This document shows positions 7,666-13,735 of a stretch of DNA of 24,042 nt, one piece after another. The notes beneath the pieces were generated by a model, which saw only the letters and a list, made by a program, of their open reading frames with translations, had not been told where the DNA came from and made no database searches. The first letter of the stretch is position 1, and each line of letters begins with the position of its first letter. The position numbers were made by a program, and so were the translations under genes. Source of the stretch: an uncultured Eubacterium sp. (GTDB taxonomy: Bacteria; Bacillota; Clostridia; Lachnospirales; Lachnospiraceae); contig CAKRKO010000037.1 in the NCBI GenBank assembly GCA_934358495.1, forward strand, positions 1 to 24,042. The letters run 5' to 3'.

Positions 7666-8787
7666 ATGCGAAAGAGAATACTGATGGCACTTCTGTGCGA
7701 GGCACTGGTCTGTCTTCCGCTTGCAGGCTGCAATACAGGAAATAATAGCAATACGTCGGATTCCGCGCAGAGCGAGGCATCTGCTTCTACTGAAACGAAG
7801 AACAACAAAAACAGCAATCAGGAATACACAGATCAGGTGTTTGCCATGGATACGTACATGACGCTGACTGCTTATGGCGAAAATGCCCAGGAAGCAGTAG
7901 AGGCCGGAATTGCTGAAATCCAGAGGCTGGATGATCTGCTGTCTACCGGAAAAGAAACCAGTGAGATTGCACAGATCAACGCGAACGGTGGTGGTGTACT
8001 TTCCGAAGATACCGAATATCTGGTAAAACGTGCTCTTGATATTTATCAGAGTACAAATGGTGCCTTTGATATCAGTATTTATCCGGTGATGCAGCTCTGG
8101 GGATTTACCACAGGAAATTTTGCAGTGCCGGGTGAATCAGATCTGGCAGCAAAACTTGCCCTGGTAGATGCAGGAAAAATTACATTAAGTGAAGAAAATG
8201 GCCAGACAAGCATCAGCCTTCCGGAGGGAATGGAGATCGATCTTGGCGGAATCGCAAAAGGTTATACTTCCGGCAGAGTGATGGAAGTCATGAAGAGCTA
8301 TGGTATCGAGAGTGCTGTTATTAACCTTGGCGGAAACGCCCATGTTCTTGGAAATAAAACCGATGGCAGTCAGTGGAGAGTCGGAATTCAGGATCCGAAC
8401 GATACAGACGGATATCTGGGCGGCGTAAACGTTACTGACAAAGCCATTATCACTTCCGGCGGATACGAGCGATACTTTGTGGATGAAGATACCGGTGTGA
8501 AATATCATCATATTATTGATCCGAAAACCGGTTATTCCGCAAACAACGGTCTGATTTCCGTAACCATTGTCAGTGCAGACAGCACTCTGGCGGATGGATT
8601 ATCCACATCCCTGTTTGTACTTGGCACACAGGATGCCATCACTTACTGCGAGGAGCATTGTGCAGCAGATGGATTTGATGCGATCATGGAGGATGAAGAC
8701 GGCAAGCTGTATATCACAGACGGCATTTATGATGACTTTATCAACATGAACAACACAAAGAATATTGAAAAAATAGTGACAAAGTAA
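7666..8787 (+). CDS. apbE: ApbE-type FMN transferase lipoprotein
   Basis: 373 residues. ApbE moves FMN from FAD onto a Thr/Ser of target proteins outside the membrane, with Mg2+. The N-terminus MRKRILMALL...LPLAGC is a lipoprotein signal with lipobox Cys22, followed by a Ser/Asn-rich linker. Family motifs are VFAMDTYMTLTAYG, LDDLLSTG...SEIAQIN, GAFDISIYPVMQLWGF, DLGGIAKGYTSGRVME, SAVINLGGNAHVLG, HHIIDPKTGYSANNGLISVTI and the metal-binding SADSTLADGLSTSLFVLG. The start is set by GGAGG at 7651-7655. It lies next to three proteins with DxxSGAT acceptor sites, which are its probable substrates. The gene carries a CGTTAG-N6-CTAAT site upstream and is probably cotranscribed with the membrane gene that follows. 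Confidence 0.95.
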   Translation: MRKRILMALLCEALVCLPLAGCNTGNNSNTSDSAQSEASASTETKNNKNSNQEYTDQVFAMDTYMTLTAYGENAQEAVEAGIAEIQRLDDLLSTGKETSEIAQINANGGGVLSEDTEYLVKRALDIYQSTNGAFDISIYPVMQLWGFTTGNFAVPGESDLAAKLALVDAGKITLSEENGQTSISLPEGMEIDLGGIAKGYTSGRVMEVMKSYGIESAVINLGGNAHVLGNKTDGSQWRVGIQDPNDTDGYLGGVNVTDKAIITSGGYERYFVDEDTGVKYHHIIDPKTGYSANNGLISVTIVSADSTLADGLSTSLFVLGTQDAITYCEEHCAADGFDAIMEDEDGKLYITDGIYDDFINMNNTKNIEKIVTK

Positions 8788-8820
8788 ACACAGACCAAGG
8801 ATAGACAGGATGATAAGACT

Positions 8821-9339
8821 ATGAAAAAACAAAAGACATCTGCAAAAACGGTTGCGCTGATGGCGATGATGATCGCGCTGGCACTGGTGTTCAGTTATGT
8901 GGAAACCCTGATTCCGATCAATTTCGGTATTCCGGGCGTCAAGCTTGGCCTGGCCAATCTGGTGATCGTAGCAGTAATTTATCTGTTTGGCGGAAAAGAA
9001 GCACTGCTTGTTTCTGTGGTGCGTATCTTTTTAAGCGGTTTTATGTTTGGAAATCTGGCTTCCATCATGTACAGTCTGGCGGGCGGCCTGCTCAGTCTGG
9101 CAGTTATGCTGCTTTTGAAAAAAACAGACAAACTGTCGATTCTGGCAGTCAGCGTCATGGGTGGTATCTGCCACAATATCGGACAGCTGATCGTGGCAAT
9201 GCTGGTGGTGGAAAACCTGAAACTGATTTTTTATGTACCGGTGCTTCTGATCTCAGGATTCGTGACGGGACTTCTGATCGGTGTGGTATGCAGAGTGATT
9301 TTACCGGCGGTAAAACGGGCATACGAATCCGGAAGATAG
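8821..9339 (+). CDS. Gx transporter / Hpre_diP_synt_I family membrane protein
   Basis: 172 residues with about five or six membrane helices. The sequence FSYVETLIPINFGIPGVKLGLANLVIVAVIYLFGGKEALLVSVVRIFLSGF is typical of the family often labelled heptaprenyl diphosphate synthase component I or Gx transporter, which resembles ECF S-components. There is no DDxxD prenyl-synthase motif, so an enzymatic role is unlikely. Genes of this family are commonly found beside apbE and FMN_bind genes in Firmicutes, so a role in supplying a flavin, quinone or related precursor to the redox system is plausible but unproven. It lies 33 bases after apbE with a weak ribosome site (AGGA about nt 8808). Confidence 0.78.
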   Translation: MKKQKTSAKTVALMAMMIALALVFSYVETLIPINFGIPGVKLGLANLVIVAVIYLFGGKEALLVSVVRIFLSGFMFGNLASIMYSLAGGLLSLAVMLLLKKTDKLSILAVSVMGGICHNIGQLIVAMLVVENLKLIFYVPVLLISGFVTGLLIGVVCRVILPAVKRAYESGR

Positions 9340-9500
9340 ATGTGCTTTTTTGTTCAGAACTGCTGGCGGAAAAAGTAAGTAAGCATAAGAGTATACGTTA
9401 TATGTTTACCAGCACTTACCAGAGTTATTGATAAAAAACATAAGAAACTGCATAAAAATTATCAATAAAGCAAGTTATTGAGAAAAACGAGAAAAAGGAT
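9340..9500. other. AT-rich gap with TTATTGATAA inverted repeat
   Basis: No gene is seen. TTATTGATAA (9425-9434) is mirrored by TTATCAATAA (9459-9468), and a third half-copy TTATTGA lies at about 9475-9481. These sit 20-75 bases upstream of the -35 box at 9501, where an activator or repressor could bind. They could also form a weak hairpin; no T run follows. Confidence 0.4.
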
Positions 9501-9529
9501 TTGATTTGGGAAAAAAGTGATGCTATGAT
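9501..9529 (+). promoter_or_regulatory. Sigma-A promoter for the FMN-binding operon
   Basis: TTGATT (9501-9506), a 17-bp spacer and TATGAT (9524-9529). From the -10 box to CTAATG, 25 of 33 positions match the promoter at 13605, which supports the call. The start point would fall close to 9536, leaving a leader of about 260 bases. Confidence 0.65.
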
Positions 9530-9574
9530 AACGTGCGTTAGAAAAAACTAATGCATGTTATCATAGCATTTTTT
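9520..9574 (+). terminator. 22-bp hairpin overlapping a promoter and ending in a T run
   Basis: Arms 9520-9541 and 9548-9569 pair over all 22 positions (two G-T), with loop AAAAAA, and six T follow (9569-9574). As RNA made from upstream it is an excellent terminator for the apbE-Gx transcript. As DNA, the left arm contains the TATGAT -10 box and the loop lies between the operator half-sites. Both roles may be real. Confidence 0.65.
9536..9553. promoter_or_regulatory. Inverted repeat CGTTAG-N6-CTAATG, copy 2
   Basis: CGTTAG (9536-9541), AAAAAA, CTAATG (9548-9553), starting six bases after the -10 box. This is the same spacing as at 13617. It is a candidate operator placed to block transcription start. 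Confidence 0.65.
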
Positions 9575-9744
9575 GTTTGATAGGAAATTACGATGAATTT
9601 CCTATCAAACAAAAGCACTTCGTGCAAACGATGCACACTCGCACGAGAAGAAATTATTGCTTCACAAGCGTGTTCGGCGCGGACAAGAAAGATGTGCTAG
9701 TGATAATTTTAAGCGCGTAAGTGTGTGGTAGCACACTTTCTTGT
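9571..9744 (+). promoter_or_regulatory. Strongly folded leader before the FMN-binding operon
   Basis: The leader holds a perfect 19-bp hairpin (9571-9589 with 9596-9614, loop ACGATG), a small GCAC-TTC-GTGC hairpin at 9615-9625, and a 16-bp stem with one bulge (9683-9699 with 9729-9744). GTTTGATAGGAA (9575) recurs as GTTTGACAGGAA (9743), so the second copy could also pair with the middle strand and rearrange the fold. I looked for a known FMN riboswitch signature and did not find one. A new cis-acting RNA or an inserted palindromic element are both possible. Confidence 0.55.
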
Positions 9745-9795
9745 TTGACAGGAAGTATGTGAAAGCAATGTTATAAAAAAGTCAGGAGAGAGACT

Positions 9796-11592
9796 ATGAA
9801 GAAAGCTAAGCACACAGAGATTGATCCGGAAAATCTGGATCAGAAGAATCAGAAAAAGAAGATAAACGTAAGTACCATGGCACCGGCATTATCTGCATTG
9901 CTGGTCGTAGCCTGCGTTGGCGCATCGGTGGCAACTTATACACCAAAGGTTTATGCCGTAGAGAAACCGTTACCAAAGACAGAAAATACGGATGCAGCTA
10001 CAGAGGAGACAGCAGAAGAAACCACACTGGAGGGTCAGGTATTTGATCTGCCGGACGGTGTGTATGAAGGAACCGGAACCGGTTTTGCCGGAAAGATCAC
10101 GGTTTCTGTAGAGATCAAAGATAAAAAGATTGTGGCGATTACGGTTCTGAATGTAGAAGCAGATGATGCGGCATTTTTCAACCGTGCGAAAGGCGTCATC
10201 GACCGGATCATTCAGTCACAGAACCTGGACGTAGATGTAGTGTCCGGTGCAACCTACAGTTCCAGAGGCATCATCAGTGCGGTAAAAAATGCTCTGACCG
10301 GTGAGAAAGACAGCGGAAAAACAGCAGAAAATCCGGGAAAAGGAGAAGGTTCTACAACGGTAGCACAGGTTGCAGATGCAGCGGCATACAAAGACGGAAC
10401 TTATTACGGCAGTGCCACCGGTTTTGCAGGTCCGATCAAAGTAAAAGTTGTGATCAGCGGTGGAAAAATTGCGTCCATCGAAATCGTATCCACTTCAGAC
10501 GGCAGCAGCTATATTTCCAAAGCATCTGCCATTACCGGAAAAATAGTATCTTCTCAGAGCACTAATGTAGATACTGTGTCCGGAGCAACTTACAGTTCCG
10601 TAGGTATCATTAATGCAGTACGTAACGCACTGGCACAGGCGGCAGCAGATGGAACCACGGTACCTGACTCAACTGAAAATACTGAGCAGAACAATCAGCA
10701 GAATCAGGCTGCTCCGACACCGACTGTAACCGGAAACTTTCCGTATCCGGATGGAACATATTACGGAGTGGCAGAAGGTTACCTTGGAGATGTCAAAGTA
10801 GCGATCGTGTTGAAAAATAAGACACTTCAGTCCGTGGAAATTCTGGAAAACGAAGATGATGCGGCATTCTTTAACCGTGCCCGCACAGTTGCAAATAATA
10901 TTGTAAAAAATCAGACTACAGGTGTGGATGTGGTATCCGGAGCAACTTACAGCTCCAACGGTATCATTAATGCGGTCAAAGCAGCCCTGGAGTCTGCAAA
11001 GGCAGCAGCAAATCCGTCCAACGGAAATAATTCCAATACAAACAGCGGATCTGACAGCAGCAATAACGGAAACCAGAATAATAACGACGGCAATTCCAAT
11101 AATGGAAATAACAATAACGGTGGACAGAATAACGGAAACAATTCCGGAAATACAGATACGCCAGATCAGAGCGGCCCGGTTTACTATGCTGATGGTACAT
11201 ACACTGTAACTGTAAAATGTGAGCCGGATGAAGATGAGGATTTTGACGCTTATAATCTGACTGCGACGATCACTATTAAAAATGACAAGATCACAGCTGT
11301 TACAGATGTAACTGGCGATGGAGATTCCGGTAACAATTCCTACATCAAAAAAGCAGTGAACGGAACATCCAGTGTTGCTGGTATGGCAAGACGTATTGTC
11401 GGTATGGCTGTTGTAGATATGACACAGGAGAATGCAGGCAATCAGGTGGAAAGCAACCTGGCAGCACTGGATACGGTTTCCCGTGCAACCTGCTCTTCAA
11501 AATCCATCAAAGAAGCATGCAAAGAGGCACTGCTACAGGCCAGGGAGAAATTCCTTGAAGAAAATAAAGAAAAAGTGAGTAGCGAAGAATGA
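9796..11592 (+). CDS. Membrane-anchored protein with four FMN_bind domains
   Basis: 598 residues. After about 25 polar residues comes a membrane segment (28-48) with a possible cleavage site after VYA (54). Four FMN_bind domains follow at about 86-168, 199-281, 319-400 and 465-583. Domains 1-3 carry perfect ApbE acceptor motifs, DVVSGAT (Thr153), DTVSGAT (Thr265) and DVVSGAT (Thr384). Domain 4 has DTVSRAT (Thr565), with Gly replaced by Arg. An Asn/Gly/Ser-rich linker (about 405-460) separates domain 4. Each domain opens with a DGxYxG-type strand. The domains probably arose by tandem duplication. The start is set by AGGAGAG. The next gene overlaps by ATGA. The inferred role is an extracytoplasmic relay with up to four covalent FMN groups. 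Confidence 0.9.
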   Translation: MKKAKHTEIDPENLDQKNQKKKINVSTMAPALSALLVVACVGASVATYTPKVYAVEKPLPKTENTDAATEETAEETTLEGQVFDLPDGVYEGTGTGFAGKITVSVEIKDKKIVAITVLNVEADDAAFFNRAKGVIDRIIQSQNLDVDVVSGATYSSRGIISAVKNALTGEKDSGKTAENPGKGEGSTTVAQVADAAAYKDGTYYGSATGFAGPIKVKVVISGGKIASIEIVSTSDGSSYISKASAITGKIVSSQSTNVDTVSGATYSSVGIINAVRNALAQAAADGTTVPDSTENTEQNNQQNQAAPTPTVTGNFPYPDGTYYGVAEGYLGDVKVAIVLKNKTLQSVEILENEDDAAFFNRARTVANNIVKNQTTGVDVVSGATYSSNGIINAVKAALESAKAAANPSNGNNSNTNSGSDSSNNGNQNNNDGNSNNGNNNNGGQNNGNNSGNTDTPDQSGPVYYADGTYTVTVKCEPDEDEDFDAYNLTATITIKNDKITAVTDVTGDGDSGNNSYIKKAVNGTSSVAGMARRIVGMAVVDMTQENAGNQVESNLAALDTVSRATCSSKSIKEACKEALLQAREKFLEENKEKVSSEE

Positions 11593-12026
11593 AGAAATTT
11601 ATCATACGAATCATCAACGTGTGTGTCATTGTGACTGCCTTGTTTGGCTATAACAAGGTAACCCTGGCACATGAACAGACGGATGCTGAGGCGAAAGCCG
11701 AGGCAGACCGCCAGAATGCGGAAATAGCGGCACAGGCCGGGGAAAGCGACGGTTCTTACAAGGACGGAACCTATCAGGGAACAGCCACCGGATTTGGCGG
11801 CGATATTACTGTGGAAGTGACCATTGCAGATGGCAAGATCGAAGATGTGGAGATTTTGTCTGCAGAAAAAGAAGACAGTGCTTATCTGACTATGGCAAAA
11901 GATATCGTTCCGGAGATCTTGGAAGCACAGAGTGCGGATGTGGATACCATCAGCGGTGCTACCTTCAGTTCTACAGGTATTAAAAATGCAACGGCGCAGG
12001 CCCTTGAGGAAGGCGGTGCCAATTAA
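11589..12026 (+). CDS. Small single-domain FMN-binding protein
   Basis: 145 residues. An N-terminal hydrophobic segment (about 4-20, FIIRIINVCVIVTALFGY) acts as signal or anchor, followed by an Ala/Glu-rich helix and one FMN_bind domain (about 54-140) with DGTYQG...GFGGDITVEV and the acceptor motif DTISGAT (Thr125). It overlaps the preceding gene by ATGA and the following one by one base (TAATG), so all three are translationally coupled. It is most like the external FMN domain of NosR or RnfG, made here as a separate protein beside its NapH-like partner. It would be the first flavin to accept electrons from the polyferredoxin; that direction is inference. Confidence 0.9.
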   Translation: MKKFIIRIINVCVIVTALFGYNKVTLAHEQTDAEAKAEADRQNAEIAAQAGESDGSYKDGTYQGTATGFGGDITVEVTIADGKIEDVEILSAEKEDSAYLTMAKDIVPEILEAQSADVDTISGATFSSTGIKNATAQALEEGGAN

Positions 12027-12883
12027 TGAAACAGCCAAATAAAAAGACCATGAAGAAAATTCATGTGTGGCTGCGGGCAGTGATACAGTTATTGTATTTT
12101 CTGTTTATTCCGTCTGCCTACACAGCAGCATTTAACGGTGTCAAATATATGTTTACCCAGATGGGAACAAGAGCGCATCTGGAAGTGACCTCTTTCGTGG
12201 CAGCACTGATCGTATTGTGTTTATACACGATCGTGTTTGGCAGATTCTTCTGTGGATTTGCCTGTGCTTTCGGAAGTTTGGGTGATGCAGTGCGGGCACT
12301 TTATGTTTTTATCTGCAAAAAACTGAAAAAGAAACCGATCACCATGAAAGCGGCAGTTGTGAAAAAACTGCAGGTAGTGAAATATTTCGTGTTGGCGATC
12401 ATTGCTGTGACATGTTTTACGGGTGTATACAGCAAGGCGAAGGGATTCAGTCCGTGGGATGTATTTTCCATGCTGCATGCGCGTAATTTCAAATTGGGCG
12501 GCTATACCCTTGGCGTGGTACTTCTGGTGCTGATCGTTATTGGCATGTGCTTTCAGGAACGGTTTTTCTGCCGTGTTCTGTGCCCGATGGGAGCAGTATT
12601 TTCTATTCTGCCGGTATTGCCGTTTTCTACCCTGCGCAGAGACCGGTCTGAGTGTATCAAGGGATGCCGGGCTTGTACGATGAAGTGTCCGTCTGATATT
12701 GAGCTGGCGCCGGATACGGCAGCGGAGCTGTCAGGAGATTGTTTTCAGTGTCAGAAGTGTATTGATACCTGTCCGAAAGGAAATATACATACGGGGATTC
12801 GTGCACTCAAAGGCAACGAAATCTGGTATACGGTGCTTCGTGCCGTAATTTTACTGATACTGTTCAAGTTTGTCGGTTTATAA
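12026..12883 (+). CDS. NapH/NosR-type membrane polyferredoxin
   Basis: 285 residues with about five membrane helices. It has the paired FCGFAC (Cys76, Cys80) and FCRVLCP (Cys182, Cys186) motifs seen after membrane segments in the NapH/NosR/CcoG families. Two [4Fe-4S] sites follow: Cys210, 214, 217, 221 (CIKGCRACTMKCP) and Cys239, 242, 245, 249 (CFQCQKCIDTCPKGN). A final hydrophobic helix (268-284) ends the protein. The charge pattern suggests the clusters face the cytosol. It is encoded with a one-base overlap behind the small FMN protein. It probably carries electrons from a cytosolic donor to external flavins. The donor is not encoded here, and there is no cytochrome or Rnf subunit in the window. 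Confidence 0.9.
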   Translation: MKQPNKKTMKKIHVWLRAVIQLLYFLFIPSAYTAAFNGVKYMFTQMGTRAHLEVTSFVAALIVLCLYTIVFGRFFCGFACAFGSLGDAVRALYVFICKKLKKKPITMKAAVVKKLQVVKYFVLAIIAVTCFTGVYSKAKGFSPWDVFSMLHARNFKLGGYTLGVVLLVLIVIGMCFQERFFCRVLCPMGAVFSILPVLPFSTLRRDRSECIKGCRACTMKCPSDIELAPDTAAELSGDCFQCQKCIDTCPKGNIHTGIRALKGNEIWYTVLRAVILLILFKFVGL

Positions 12884-12889
12884 ATAAAA

Positions 12890-13063
12890 GAAAAATGGAG
12901 AAATTTATCTCACTCACTAGACGTTCACTACCTTCGTTTCACGGCGGTTTCATCGCGCTCGTTCTCGACTCCTATAAAAGCTGGTCGTCTCCCACTCGCG
13001 CAAAACCTTGTGAAACTCAGTCGTTCGCTTAATCGTTCGTTGAGATAAATTTCTCCATTTTTC
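12890..13063. repeat. 23-bp perfect inverted repeat with 128-nt structured loop
   Basis: Arms 12890-12912 and 13041-13063 are perfectly complementary and begin seven bases after the polyferredoxin stop. GTTTCAC (12936-12942) and GTGAAAC (13010-13016) pair inside. The right arm ends in five T, so it can work as the operon terminator. The interior is CG-rich and unlike its AT-rich flanks. It may be a terminator whose loop has been enlarged by an insert, or a small palindromic mobile element. Confidence 0.75.
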
Positions 13064-13077
13064 ATTTACGTTTTGAA

Positions 13078-13101
13078 CGCAGAATAAGCATTCCCCCGCT
13101 T
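13078..13101. repeat. 24-bp exact repeat, copy 1
   Basis: Identical to 21116-21139, where it covers the last codons and stop of the MATE gene. The core reads AATAAGCATTCCCCCGCTT. It is followed here by a small hairpin AGTGC-GTAGA-GCACT and a T-rich stretch. Confidence 0.7.
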
Positions 13102-13165
13102 CAAGTGCGTAGAGCACTAAGCAGTGTGTTTTTCTTTGTTTACGAACCGATAGTCTATATTTTAA

Positions 13166-13351
13166 ACAAAAAATGCAAATGGCTGGTGGAGAATTGAAAA
13201 CGGAAAAGTGAACTTCAACTTTACCGGTATCGCAAGCAACCAGAACGGATCCTGGTATTTACAGAACGGAAAAGTAAATTTCAACTACAACGGAAAAGTA
13301 AAATATAATAATAAAACTTATACAATCCGTGGAGGAAAAGTCGTAAAATAA
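13166..13351 (+). pseudogene. Orphan 3' fragment of a wall-binding-repeat surface protein
   Basis: An open frame of 61 codons, bounded upstream by TAA 13163-13165 and ended by TAA 13349-13351. It encodes NANGWWRIENGKVNFNFTGIA, NQNGSWYLQNGKVNF and a tail GKVKYNNKTYTIRGGKVVK. This is the same repeat and tail as the C-terminus of the 1195-residue protein 4 kb downstream; 23 consecutive bases (GGCTGGTGG...AACGG) are identical to nt about 17152-17174. There is no start codon with a ribosome site, no signal peptide and no upstream domains. It is best read as what remains of a deleted paralogue, with its terminator (13441-13480) still in place. Confidence 0.8.
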
Positions 13352-13440
13352 GAGATAAAATAAGGTGATGAAAAACAGGCAATTTCGTTCAAAAATATGT
13401 GAAAAAATTCCTGCTTGAGAGCTGAAATTTATCCAGAATA

Positions 13441-13480
13441 AAAGAAGGTGAATCTTGAAATATAGATTTGCCTTCTTTTT
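13441..13480 (+). terminator. Intrinsic terminator behind the orphan fragment
   Basis: A 15-bp stem (13441-13455 with 13464-13478, two G-T pairs), loop TGAAATAT and a T run. It probably ended the lost paralogue and now insulates the promoter at 13582 from upstream transcription. Confidence 0.75.
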
Positions 13481-13581
13481 GTGTTCAAGAGAAAAGATAA
13501 TCAATAAGAAATATAAATGAAAAAAGATGCTCGATATTAATGATAAAGTATTTCAATAAAAGGGAATGTGAAAAAAGTGTG

Positions 13582-13610
13582 TTGACGTTAACTGAAACTA
13601 ATGCTATCAT
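13582..13610 (+). promoter_or_regulatory. Sigma-A promoter of the surface flavoprotein gene
   Basis: TTGACG (13582-13587), a 17-bp spacer and TATCAT (13605-13610). It has the same arrangement as the promoter at 9501. The predicted start is near 13617, giving a leader of about 120 bases. Confidence 0.72.
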
Positions 13611-13616
13611 AACCGC

Positions 13617-13634
13617 CGTTAGATTGTACTAATG
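13617..13634. promoter_or_regulatory. Inverted repeat CGTTAG-N6-CTAATG, copy 3
   Basis: CGTTAG (13617-13622), ATTGTA, CTAATG (13629-13634), six bases after the -10 box as in copy 2. The right half-site also begins a second inverted repeat: GATTGTACTAAT (13622-13633) is perfectly complementary to ATTAGTACAATC (13677-13688), which would fold the leader RNA. Confidence 0.68.
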
Positions 13635-13735
13635 AAAATTGCTCGTTGCTAAGATGAGTTAGAGAAAAAAAAGGTTATTAGTACAATCGGATGATATTTT
13701 GATTTTTTTAAAATGAAAAATATAAGGAGGAATTT

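Noticed and set aside
8821..9339. Catalytic heptaprenyl diphosphate synthase subunit
   Set aside because: The protein is an integral membrane protein without DDxxD motifs; the name is historical and transporter-like function is more plausible.
9575..9795. Classical FMN riboswitch before the flavoprotein operon
   Set aside because: The conserved RFN-element sequence blocks are not visible; only unrelated hairpins are present.
11442..12038. 198-residue minus-strand open frame across the FMN_bind genes
   Set aside because: It overlaps three confident, translationally coupled + strand genes and has no recognisable domain.
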